Notes: generated from the sequence alone by a model not told the origin. A DNA stretch of 6,038 bases from CAZAQB01 sp964487155 (GCA_964487155.1 CAZAQB010000190.1:1-6038), one strand, 5' to 3'; counted from the first letter of the stretch, positions 1 to 5,232 are shown. Numbers and translations are program-made.

Positions 1-1
1 G

Positions 2-60
2 GGCAATACGCCGGAGCTGCCGGTGGTGGCGGGGGATGAGCCGGGGGGTGCCGGGAACTG
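2..60 (+). CDS. C-terminal end of an unidentified forward gene (partial)
   Basis: The second forward frame is open from the window edge to a TGA at 58-60 and reads GNTPELPVVAGDEPGGAGN. Almost every codon ends in G or C, as in the confirmed genes of this window, while the other two forward frames either stop early or run into the REP repeat at 70. The product cannot be named from 19 residues; the Gly/Pro/Asp/Glu-rich tail looks like a flexible C-terminus. If real, this gene converges on orn, and the 221 bp between them is a repeat-filled convergent junction. It could also be chance open frame in GC-rich DNA. Confidence 0.4.
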
Positions 61-69
61 AACCGGTTC

Positions 70-98
70 GCCGGATGCGCTTCGCTTATCCGGCCTAC
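70..98 (-). repeat. REP-type hairpin, stem type GCCGGAT
   Basis: On the minus strand this begins with GTAG (98-95) and folds into a hairpin: outer stem GCCGGAT/ATCCGGC (70-76 with 88-94), inner stem GCG/CGC (77-79 with 83-85) and a two-base bulge at 86-87. Positions 69-99 match 1917-1947 at 30 of 31 bases, so this is a dispersed repeat. The GTAG head, stem sequence and bulge closely resemble enterobacterial REP sequences. It lies 9 bp beyond the stop of the partial gene at the left edge, the usual extragenic location for REPs. Confidence 0.85.
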
Positions 99-120
99 GG
101 TGCCGGCGCCGGACGCTCCT

Positions 121-150
121 GCTGGGTTTCGCGGGCTCAACCCAGCCTAC
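121..150 (-). repeat. REP-like hairpin, stem type GCTGGGTT
   Basis: On the minus strand GTAG (150-147) is followed by the stem GCTGGGTT (146-139), a 10-base loop and the complementary AACCCAGC (128-121). The architecture matches the REP at 70-98 (GTAG then hairpin, same orientation, 22 bp away), but the stem sequence is different. No other copy with this stem is visible in the window. It could also act as an RNA hairpin at the 3' end of the left-edge gene, but no T-run follows, so intrinsic terminator function is not supported. Confidence 0.7.
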
Positions 151-156
151 CGTTCC

Positions 157-182
157 TGAGGACTGAGGACTGAGGACTGAGG
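157..182 (+). repeat. Tandem heptamer TGAGGAC, 3.7 copies
   Basis: Three perfect copies of TGAGGAC (157-163, 164-170, 171-177) are followed by a partial TGAGG. Positions 164-194 match 2354-2384 in the other convergent junction at 27 of 31 bases, so the repeat unit includes about 16 bases of non-tandem sequence after the heptamers. It is not coding: no real gene covers it. Short tandem heptamers of this kind are known as STRR sequences in some bacteria; whether this is related is unknown. Confidence 0.85.
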
Positions 183-220
183 CGAGCATGCCCCGGCACC
201 TGTCAAGCCCCCTCTCCCAC

Positions 221-248
221 TCAGTCCTCAGTCCTTTTCACTCAGTCC
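221..248 (-). repeat. Inverted copies of the TGAGGAC heptamer
   Basis: TCAGTCC occurs at 221-227, 228-234 and, after a 7-base interruption, at 242-248. This is the reverse complement, in another phase, of the heptamer tract at 157-182. The 14 bases 221-234 are perfectly complementary to 160-173, so a transcript or extruded strand could form a 14-bp stem around a 47-base loop. The copies lie 34 bp past the orn stop codon and could shape the orn mRNA 3' end. Confidence 0.75.
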
Positions 249-281
249 TTCTCCCAGAGCCTACCCCAGCACTGAGTTCGC

Positions 282-842
282 CTATCCGGCCTGCTCCTCC
301 ACCCGCAGAAACATCTCCCGGTAATGCTTCAACTCCTCGATGGAGTCCCGTATATCATCCAGCGCCAGGTGGCGGCTCTCCTTGGTGAGTGCCGCGGCCA
401 CGGCGGGGGCCCAGCGGCGGGCCAGTTCCTTGAGGGTGCTGACATCCAGGTTTCGGTAGTGGAAGTAGCCCTCCAGCTGCGGCATGCTGCGGTGCAGAAA
501 GCGCCGGTCCTGGCAGATGCTGTTGCCGCACATGGGCGAGACGCCCGGCGCCACCCATTGGTCCAGGAATTCCAGGGTGCGGCGCTCGGCCTCGGCCTCG
601 TCCACCCGGCTGGAGCGGACCCGTTCCAGCAATCCCGATCCGGTATGCTGGCGGGTATTCCAGGCGTCCATGGCGATGAGGGCGGATTCCGGCTGGCGAA
701 TGGCCAGCATCGGCCCCTCCGCCAGGATCTCCAGGTGGCGGTCGGTGACAACAGTGGCGATCTCGATGATCAGATCCCGGTCGGTGTCGAGGCCGGTCAT
801 CTCCAGGTCGATCCAGATCAGGTTCTCGAGGGACTGGGGCAT
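282..842 (-). CDS. orn: Oligoribonuclease (3'-5' exoribonuclease)
   Basis: Orn degrades 2- to 5-nucleotide RNA fragments, and linear dinucleotides such as pGpG, to mononucleotides in the cytoplasm, completing RNA turnover. The 186-residue product is almost the usual length (E. coli 181). DEDDh motifs are intact: Exo I IWIDLEMTGLD with Asp12 and Glu14, Exo II GNSICQDRRF with Asp112, Exo III with His158 and Asp163, at the same numbers as in E. coli. YFHYRNLDVSTLKELARRW is a family signature. The ATG at 842-840 is chosen because GGAG (851-848) lies 5 bases upstream and the family N-terminus aligns there; the frame stays open for 133 further codons upstream, but that stretch is antisense to rsgA and unlike Orn. 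It diverges from rsgA. The last codons and stop overlap a REP-like decamer (283-292). Confidence 0.97.
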   Translation of the reverse strand: MPQSLENLIWIDLEMTGLDTDRDLIIEIATVVTDRHLEILAEGPMLAIRQPESALIAMDAWNTRQHTGSGLLERVRSSRVDEAEAERRTLEFLDQWVAPGVSPMCGNSICQDRRFLHRSMPQLEGYFHYRNLDVSTLKELARRWAPAVAAALTKESRHLALDDIRDSIEELKHYREMFLRVEEQAG

Positions 843-949
843 GATCACTCCGGCAGTGCTGAGACAGGGGACAGGCAGATGGTAGCAACTCCAGCCCGGG
901 ATGCTCTGCACTCCCTCCCGGCCGGCCGTCACCATGGCCCGGAGCGGCC

Positions 950-955
950 GAGGGG
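950..955 (+). promoter_or_regulatory. Ribosome binding site supporting the rsgA GTG start
   Basis: GAGGGG ends 5 bases before the GTG at 961. The alternative in-frame ATGs at 901 and 934 have no comparable purine-rich site upstream. However, codons 901-960 also have mostly G/C third positions, so a longer product cannot be excluded. Confidence 0.5.
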
Positions 956-960
956 TGGCC

Positions 961-1881
961 GTGGCTGAGCAGGCGAGCTCGGTGGTGGACGCCCTGCGGC
1001 CGGGCCGGGTGCTGGTCTGCCATGGCCGCCAGAGCGTGGTGGAGGATGCCGAGGGCGGGCTGCACCGTTGCGGCCCGCGCCGGCGGCTGGATGAGCGCCC
1101 GCTCTGCGGCGACCGCGTCCTGTGGCGCCCCACCGAGCCAGGAGAGGGTGTTCTCGAGTCGGTACAGCCGCGCCGCACCGTGCTCGCCCGGGGCGACTTC
1201 CGCAACCAGGCCCGGGCCACCGCGGCCAACGTCGACGCCATGGTGGTGGTGCTGAGCCCGCGGCCCGCCGTGGATCGCGCCCTGCTGGACCGCTACCTGG
1301 TGCTGGCCCGCGCCCTGGGCCTGGAGGCCCTGGCCTGGATGAGCAAGCTTGACCTGCTCTGCGAGGGTGAGTCCGAGGCGGCCTTTGAGGAGCTGGCCGG
1401 CTATGGGGAACTGGGTTGCGAAGTGCGGGGCGGCAGCAGCCAGGACGGCCGCGGCCTGGAGCGGCTACGGGCCTGGCTGGCAGGCCGGGTCAGCATCCTG
1501 GTGGGGGCGTCCGGGGTGGGGAAGTCGTCGCTTGTGAACGCCCTGATCCCCGACCTGGAGCTGCGCATCGGCGCCCTGTCCGAAGCCAGCGGCCTGGGCC
1601 GCCACACCACCACCGCCACCACCCTGTTCCACCTGCCCGGCGGCGGCGACCTGATCGACTCGCCGGGCATCCGCGCCCTGCGCCTCGGCCACCTCGGCCC
1701 CGGCGAGATTCTGGCCGGCTTCCCCGAGATCGCCTCCCAGGCCGTCCGCTGCCATTACCGGGACTGCCGCCACCATGTGGAGCCCGGCTGCGCCGTGCGG
1801 GCCGCGGCCGCAGCCGGCGAGATCAAGGGCCACCGGCTGGAGAATTTCCAGCGGCTGCTGCGGGAGCAGGAGGATCAGTGA
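961..1881 (+). CDS. rsgA: Small-subunit ribosome biogenesis GTPase RsgA (YjeQ)
   Basis: RsgA is a circularly permuted GTPase that docks on the nearly finished 30S subunit and checks the decoding centre; 30S binding stimulates GTP hydrolysis. From GTG 961 the product has 306 residues (E. coli 350). In order: an OB-fold (about 10-90); a G4-like motif SKLD (128-131); P-loop GASGVGKSS (182-190); G2 region around GLGRHTTT (211-218); G3 DSPG (233-236); and a zinc module C264-x4-C269-x-H271-x5-C277. The G4-G1-G3 order is the family hallmark. G4 is unusual: Ser replaces the Asn of NKxD. The basic N-terminal extension of E. coli RsgA is absent with this start. ATG 934 (315 residues) and ATG 901 (326 residues) are alternatives. 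It is divergent from orn, as in E. coli. A 12-bp direct repeat covers the stop codon. Confidence 0.95.
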   Translation: MAEQASSVVDALRPGRVLVCHGRQSVVEDAEGGLHRCGPRRRLDERPLCGDRVLWRPTEPGEGVLESVQPRRTVLARGDFRNQARATAANVDAMVVVLSPRPAVDRALLDRYLVLARALGLEALAWMSKLDLLCEGESEAAFEELAGYGELGCEVRGGSSQDGRGLERLRAWLAGRVSILVGASGVGKSSLVNALIPDLELRIGALSEASGLGRHTTTATTLFHLPGGGDLIDSPGIRALRLGHLGPGEILAGFPEIASQAVRCHYRDCRHHVEPGCAVRAAAAAGEIKGHRLENFQRLLREQEDQ

Positions 1882-1908
1882 ATCCGTGAAGCGGTTGATC
1901 AGTGAATC
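1873..1908 (+). repeat. Direct repeat spanning the rsgA stop codon
   Basis: GATCAGTGAATC occurs at 1873-1884 and again at 1897-1908, a 24-base period. The first copy contains the rsgA TGA stop (1879-1881). It looks like a local duplication at the gene end, without visible coding consequence. Confidence 0.6.
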
Positions 1909-1917
1909 AGCTGAAAC

Positions 1918-2019
1918 GCCGGATGCGCTGCGCTTATCCGGCCTACGCCCTTCGCCGGGCCCCGAGGCGCGGCCCGGGGCCCGCGTAGGCCGGATAAGGC
2001 GCGCAGCGCCGCATCCGGC
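1918..2019. repeat. BIME-like inverted pair of REP sequences
   Basis: The left REP (1918-1946, minus) has its GTAG head at 1946-1943 and is nearly identical to the REP at 70-98. The right REP (1985-2019, plus) starts with GTAG, then outer stem GCCGGAT/ATCCGGC (1989-1995 with 2013-2019) and inner stem GGCGC/GCGCC (1998-2002 with 2006-2010), very like the E. coli REP design. The two heads face each other across a GC-rich spacer that itself contains the inverted pair CGGGCCCCG/CGGGGCCCG. The whole block could form one long cruciform or RNA hairpin. It starts 37 bp after rsgA, between convergent genes, where BIMEs in enterobacteria usually lie and can stabilise mRNA ends or bind gyrase and IHF; such roles are not shown here. 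Confidence 0.85.
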
Positions 2020-2110
2020 ATCTTCCGCTGAGGTCTGAGAGGGTGTTTACACAATCAGGCACGCCGGAGCGCGGGGTGGGGATACCGCCCGGCGTTAACC
2101 GAAGCCCGCC

Positions 2111-2137
2111 GTAGGGCAGGTTGCGGAGAAACCTGCC
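2111..2137 (+). repeat. REP-like hairpin inside the element, stem GGCAGGTT
   Basis: GTAG (2111-2114) is followed by an 8-bp perfect stem GGCAGGTT/AACCTGCC (2115-2122 with 2130-2137) and a 7-base loop GCGGAGA. CCGCC precedes the head. It is paired with the oppositely oriented hairpin at 2219-2247, which has the same head and loop but a different stem. Confidence 0.7.
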
Positions 2138-2218
2138 AGTGGGCGATGGCATGGGTACCGCGGATCGGTTCGGGCACGCGGGCCCGGCGATTGGCACCTT
2201 GGCGTTTGCTACGCTGGC

Positions 2219-2247
2219 CCCCACGTTTCTTCGCAACGTGGGGCTAC
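2219..2247 (-). repeat. REP-like hairpin inside the element, stem CCCCACGTT
   Basis: On the minus strand CCGCC and GTAG (2247-2244) lead into a 9-bp perfect stem CCCCACGTT/AACGTGGGG (2243-2235 with 2227-2219) around the 7-base loop GCGAAGA. Head and loop match the hairpin at 2111-2137 with one base difference in the loop; the stem arms do not match but remain fully complementary. Confidence 0.7.
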
Positions 2248-2353
2248 GGCGGTGATGTCCAAGGCCGTGCCGAGGCCCGGAGCACGGCTGGCGCCATACC
2301 CCATGAGCGGTGTGGGGGCGATGAGGCGCGCAAATTATTTCGTAAACACCCTC

Positions 2354-2384
2354 TGAGGACTGAGGACTTAGCAGAGCGTGCCCC
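2354..2384 (+). repeat. Second heptamer tract (TGAGGAC x2 plus conserved tail)
   Basis: Two perfect TGAGGAC units (2354-2367) are followed by a tail that matches 179-194 near the orn junction; overall 27 of 31 bases equal 164-194. A degenerate unit and a half (TGAGGTCTGA, 2029-2038) sits on the far side of the 315-bp element, as though the element had split a tract of about 3.5 units. It lies 37 bp past the recR stop codon, on the recR 3' side. Confidence 0.75.
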
Positions 2385-2421
2385 CCGGCGCGTCCGGCGC
2401 GTTTGGCTACGGGACGCGGCG

Positions 2422-3027
2422 TTACCCGTACTGCCGGCGGCCGCTGAAGGCGTGGGACAGGGTGCCGCTGTCCACGTACTCAAGCTCTCCGCCGACCGGG
2501 ATGCCGGAGGCGATGCGGGTGGTGGCGACGCCATGCTCGCGGGCCAGCTCGGCGATGTAATGGGCGGTGGCCTCGCCCTCCACGGTGGAGTTGGTGGCCA
2601 GGATCACCTCCCGCACCTCGCCCGCGGCGAAGCGCTCGGCGAGCCGCTCCAGGCCCAGCTCGCCGGGGCCGATCCCGTCCAGGGGAGACAGCCTGCCCTG
2701 CAGCACGAAGTACAGGCCGCGGTAGTCGGTGGCGGCATCGAGGGCGTGCACGTCGGCCGGTGACTCCACCACGCACAGCACGCCGCGATCCCGGCGCGGG
2801 CTGGCGCAAAGGGGGCAGATGGGGGTCTCCGACAGGGTCCGGCATTCGCCGCACTCCCCCACCCGCTCGGCGGACTCGGCAAGGATGGTGGACAGCCGGC
2901 GGGCCCCTTCCCGGTCCCTCTGCAGCAGGTGGAAGGCCATGCGCTGAGCCGATTTGGGGCCGACCCCCGGCAGGCAGCGCAGGGCGTCGATCAGCTCCCG
3001 GACCAGGGGCGAGAGGCTCTCGGCCAT
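2422..3027 (-). CDS. recR: Recombination mediator protein RecR
   Basis: RecR acts with RecO (and RecF) to load RecA on SSB-coated single-stranded gaps during repair of stalled or damaged replication. The 201-residue product has family-typical length. Visible parts in order: helix-hairpin-helix at about 10-33 (LPGVGPKSAQRMA); four-Cys zinc site C59, C62, C71, C74; Toprim domain from about 82 with Glu88 (CVVESPADVHALD); the ATNSTVEGEATAHYI segment (144-158); and the C-terminal GIPVGGELEYVDSGTL block (175-190) ending SGRRQYG. The ATG at 3027-3025 fits the family start, although no strong Shine-Dalgarno is seen. It is the last gene of dnaX-ybaB-recR, 24 bp after ybaB, so translation may partly depend on coupling. 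No clear intrinsic terminator is seen downstream. Confidence 0.97.
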   Translation of the reverse strand: MAESLSPLVRELIDALRCLPGVGPKSAQRMAFHLLQRDREGARRLSTILAESAERVGECGECRTLSETPICPLCASPRRDRGVLCVVESPADVHALDAATDYRGLYFVLQGRLSPLDGIGPGELGLERLAERFAAGEVREVILATNSTVEGEATAHYIAELAREHGVATTRIASGIPVGGELEYVDSGTLSHAFSGRRQYG

Positions 3028-3051
3028 CGGCGGCGGACAGCTCGCGGCGCC

Positions 3052-3372
3052 TTAGAAAGGCATCTTGAAGCCGGGGGGCAGCCCCATGCCCTGGGTCAGC
3101 GAGGACATGCGCTCCTGGGTTTCCCGCTCCAGCTTCTGGGCCGCATCGTTGAAGGCGGCGGCCACCAGGTCCTCCACCATCTCCCGGTCGTCGTAGACGC
3201 TCTCGTCGATGGTGACCCGGCGCACCTCGTGGCGGCCGGTCATGACCACGCTCACCATGCCGCCGCCGGCCTGGCCGCTGACCTCCATGTTGGCGATTTC
3301 CTCCTGGGCCTTCTGCAGGTTCTCCTGCATCTTCTGGGCCTGCTTCATCATGTTGCCCATACCGCCTCGCAT
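3052..3372 (-). CDS. ybaB: YbaB/EbfC family nucleoid-associated protein
   Basis: YbaB/EbfC proteins are small dimeric DNA-binding proteins that coat the nucleoid and influence gene expression; they are often encoded between dnaX and recR and linked to recovery after DNA damage. The 106-residue product fits the family. It opens with a Met/Gly-rich segment and a charged helix (MKQAQKMQENLQKAQEEIAN, 9-28), then the G-rich loop and central sheet with VTGxHEV-like sequence (about 36-55), then the DDREMVEDLVAAAFNDA helix (61-77) and a Met/Pro/Gly-rich tail. AGGAG (3386-3382) lies 9 bases before the ATG at 3372, supporting this start over the Met at residue 5. It is 36 bp downstream of dnaX and 24 bp upstream of recR in one operon. 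Confidence 0.96.
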   Translation of the reverse strand: MRGGMGNMMKQAQKMQENLQKAQEEIANMEVSGQAGGGMVSVVMTGRHEVRRVTIDESVYDDREMVEDLVAAAFNDAAQKLERETQERMSSLTQGMGLPPGFKMPF

Positions 3373-3408
3373 CTCACGCGTCTCCTCTGCAGGGGGCCCC
3401 GGACAGGG

Positions 3409-4992
3409 TCAGTCGTCATCCAGGGGCTCGATGGAGTCCGGCACCACCGTGGCGTCGAAGGCCTCGCACAGCGCGGACACATTGGGGTCAGTCTCAATGG
3501 CCTCCACCGCGGCCCGCCGGCGGCCGGCGCTCTCCCGCGCCTGGGACTCGGCGGGGGTCTCGCTGCGGGTCTCCCCCAGCTCCACCGCCAGCTTCAGCCC
3601 GGGCCGGCCCGCAAGCTCCGCCAGCGCCGCCCGCAAGCGCTCCTGGACGTTGCCGCTCAGCAGATGGCCGTGGGCCGGCGGCAGCCGCAGCCGCAACCGC
3701 TCAGCCGTGCGCTCCACCAGCTCGCAGTGCTGGGCCAGCATCCGGGCCATGCCGTTGGGCAACGTGGCCACCAGCTCCGGCCAGGAGCCGGCCGCATCCG
3801 CGCCGCTCGCAGCCGGTCCGGCCGGGGCCGCCTCGGCGGGCTCCTGGGGCGCGGCTGAGTCGGCCGACCCCTGCGCCGGACGCCGTTGCGGTGCCGGCGG
3901 CGGCGCCGCGGCGGAGGCCGGCCTGAACGCCACCATGCGCAGCAACGTCATCTCGAAACCGGTGCGGGGGTCCGGCGCCAGGGGCAGATCCCGGCGGCCG
4001 TTGATGCCGATCTGGTACCAGAGCTGGACGTCTTCCGGGGAAACCCGGCCCGCCAGGGCCTGCCACAGGGCTGCCCCTTCATCCTCCTCCGCCCCCAGCA
4101 GCTGCAGCCGGGCCATCCGGTGCAGAGCCGCCAGCAACTCGCCCAGGGCGTCGGTGAAATCCGCGCCGTGAACGGCCATGCGCTCGACCACCGCCATCAG
4201 CGCCGGGGCGTCCTCGGCGGCCACCGCCTCCAGAAGTTCCTCCACGAACGCCTGGTCGAGGGTGCCCAGCATCGCCTGGGTGGCCGCCTCCTCCACGCGC
4301 CCGTCGCCGAAGGCGATGGCCTGATCCAGCAGGCTGAGGGCATCGCGCATGCTGCCGTCGGCGGCCCGCGCCAGGCGCTCCAGGGCGCCGGACTCGTAGG
4401 GGAGATCCTCCTGCTCCAGGATCCAGGCCAGGCGCCGGCCGATCAGCTCCCGGGCCAGGGGCCGCAGATTGAACTGCAGGCAGCGCGAGAGCACCGTGAC
4501 CGGCAGCCGCTGGGGGTCGGTGGTGGCCAGCAGGAACTTCACGTGGGGTGGAGGCTCTTCCAGGGTCTTCAGCAGGGCGTTGAAGCTGTGGCCGGAGAGC
4601 ATGTGCACCTCGTCGATGAGGTACACCTTGAAACGCCCCCGGGTGGGCGCGTACTGAACGTTGTCCAGCAGTTCCCGGGTGTCGTCGACCCGGGTGCGGG
4701 AGGCCGCGTCCACCTCCACCAGGTCCACGAACCGGCCCTGGTCGATCTCGCGGCAGGCGGAGCATTCGCCGCAGGGCTCGGCGGTAACGCCGTCAGCCTC
4801 ACAGTTCAGGCATTTGGCGAGGATGCGGGCGACGGTGGTCTTGCCCACACCGCGTGTTCCGGAGAACAGGTAGGCATGGTGCAGCCGGCCCTGGGCCAGC
4901 GCGTTGGTCAGGGCCCGCAGCACGTGTACCTGACCCGCCACGTCCCGGAATACCCGGGGTCTCCACTTGCGGGCGAGGACTTGGTAGCTCAT
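3409..4992 (-). CDS. dnaX: DNA polymerase III subunit tau/gamma (clamp loader)
   Basis: DnaX is the ATPase of the clamp loader; as tau it also tethers the polymerase core and the DnaB helicase at the fork. The 527-residue product contains: Walker A GTRGVGKT (45-52); a zinc module with Cys 64, 74, 77 and 80 (plus Cys61); Walker B LIDEVH (125-130); sensor 1 LATTD (155-159); the SRC arginine finger (169-171); sensor 2 GSMRDALS (213-220); a collar domain to about 357; a Pro/Ala-rich linker (about 358-402); and a tau-specific C-terminal domain ending in the DPNVSALCEAFDA and PDSIEPL blocks. It is shorter than E. coli tau (643), mainly in the linker. No A-rich slippery heptamer like that used in E. 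coli to make gamma is present. The start matches the family; its Shine-Dalgarno is weak. It leads the operon with ybaB and recR. Confidence 0.97.
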   Translation of the reverse strand: MSYQVLARKWRPRVFRDVAGQVHVLRALTNALAQGRLHHAYLFSGTRGVGKTTVARILAKCLNCEADGVTAEPCGECSACREIDQGRFVDLVEVDAASRTRVDDTRELLDNVQYAPTRGRFKVYLIDEVHMLSGHSFNALLKTLEEPPPHVKFLLATTDPQRLPVTVLSRCLQFNLRPLARELIGRRLAWILEQEDLPYESGALERLARAADGSMRDALSLLDQAIAFGDGRVEEAATQAMLGTLDQAFVEELLEAVAAEDAPALMAVVERMAVHGADFTDALGELLAALHRMARLQLLGAEEDEGAALWQALAGRVSPEDVQLWYQIGINGRRDLPLAPDPRTGFEMTLLRMVAFRPASAAAPPPAPQRRPAQGSADSAAPQEPAEAAPAGPAASGADAAGSWPELVATLPNGMARMLAQHCELVERTAERLRLRLPPAHGHLLSGNVQERLRAALAELAGRPGLKLAVELGETRSETPAESQARESAGRRRAAVEAIETDPNVSALCEAFDATVVPDSIEPLDDD

Positions 4993-5032
4993 GGGCTCGA
5001 GGGGTTCCGCAGGGCCGGCCGATGATCGCCGG

Positions 5033-5041
5033 ATTGTAGCA
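5033..5041 (-). promoter_or_regulatory. Putative extended -10 promoter of dnaX-ybaB-recR
   Basis: On the minus strand TGCTACAAT (5041-5033) contains TACAAT, five of six matches to the sigma-70 -10 box, preceded by TG at the extended -10 position. No good -35 box lies at 17-18 bp, which an extended -10 can compensate. The site is 40 bp upstream of the dnaX ATG, in the spacer after the SRP RNA gene, and stands out in otherwise very GC-rich sequence. Confidence 0.6.
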
Positions 5042-5111
5042 TCGGCGCCCGGCGCCCGGCGCTCCGGCTACGAGCCGCCCGATGGGCGCCGGCCGGCATC
5101 CGGGGAATAAT

Positions 5112-5224
5112 GGCGGCGGCGACGCCAGCCACACCCCGGCGCCCGAGTCCACTGCTGCCGCTGCTCCCTTCCGGGCCTGACGGGGTTCACAGCTTATCGT
5201 CGCGGGGGGACCGACGCCGCCACC
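5112..5224 (-). ncRNA. ffs: 4.5S / small bacterial signal recognition particle RNA
   Basis: Read on the minus strand, this has the conserved SRP apical region: GUCAGGCCCGGAAGGGAGCA (5187-5168), including the GGAA tetraloop (5172-5169) and asymmetric internal loop that bind the Ffh M domain. The ends pair over 10 bp (5224-5215 with 5121-5112, one G-U), giving about 113 nt, close to the E. coli 114. Further stem pairs are visible between the CCCCGCGACG side and the CCGGGGUGUGGCUGG side. It is a small SRP RNA without Alu domain. The RNA partners Ffh to target nascent membrane proteins to FtsY/SecYEG. The exact ends are inferred from pairing; ATTATT follows the 3' stem and may aid termination. 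It precedes dnaX on the same strand. Confidence 0.93.
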
Positions 5225-5232
5225 ATCGTGGG

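Larger units (their letters stand above)
2039..2353. mobile_element. 315-bp MITE-like element with perfect 12-bp terminal inverted repeats
   Basis: GAGGGTGTTTAC (2039-2050) and its exact reverse complement (2342-2353) bound a 315-bp segment with no transposase or other credible gene; the short frames crossing it have no recognisable domain. The flanks match as well: the 10 bases before it (2029-2038, TGAGGTCTGA) and the 10 after it (2354-2363, TGAGGACTGA) agree at 9 of 10 positions, as expected for a target duplication or for insertion into the heptamer tract. The terminus resembles ends I recall for IS256-family elements; this assignment is from memory and uncertain, and that family usually makes 8-9 bp duplications. 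It could be an internally deleted IS or a MITE mobilised in trans. Two REP-like hairpins lie inside. Confidence 0.6.

Noticed and set aside
157..248. A CRISPR array
   Set aside because: The repeats are 7-bp tandem units without unique spacers; no cas gene is present.
188..388. A forward 66-residue Ser/Pro-rich frame
   Set aside because: Its peptide is a translation of the inverted heptamers and then of antisense orn.
843..960. Sigma-70 promoters for orn and rsgA in the divergent spacer
   Set aside because: Promoters must lie here or nearby, but no pair of boxes with acceptable spacing and match could be picked with confidence.
843..1241. An N-terminal extension of orn by 133 codons (open frame to 1241)
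   Set aside because: The added sequence is antisense to rsgA, is Arg/Ser-rich and unlike Orn, whereas the ATG at 842 has a Shine-Dalgarno site and fits the family length.
1943..2236. A reverse 97-residue frame in the rsgA-recR junction
   Set aside because: It reads through REP hairpins and the end of the inverted-repeat element; the translation mirrors the repeats and shows no domain.
2146..2763. A forward 205-residue frame starting inside the 315-bp element
   Set aside because: It runs out of the element across the heptamers and antisense to recR, so it is not a transposase or a real gene.
2929..4171. Forward open frames opposite recR, ybaB and dnaX
   Set aside because: They cross three confirmed genes on the other strand and contain low-complexity His/Gly/Leu- or Ser/Ala-rich translations typical of antisense frames.
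3886..5025. A long forward open frame opposite dnaX
   Set aside because: It is the complement of a confirmed dnaX gene in GC-rich DNA; its composition shows no domain and it has no ribosome binding site.
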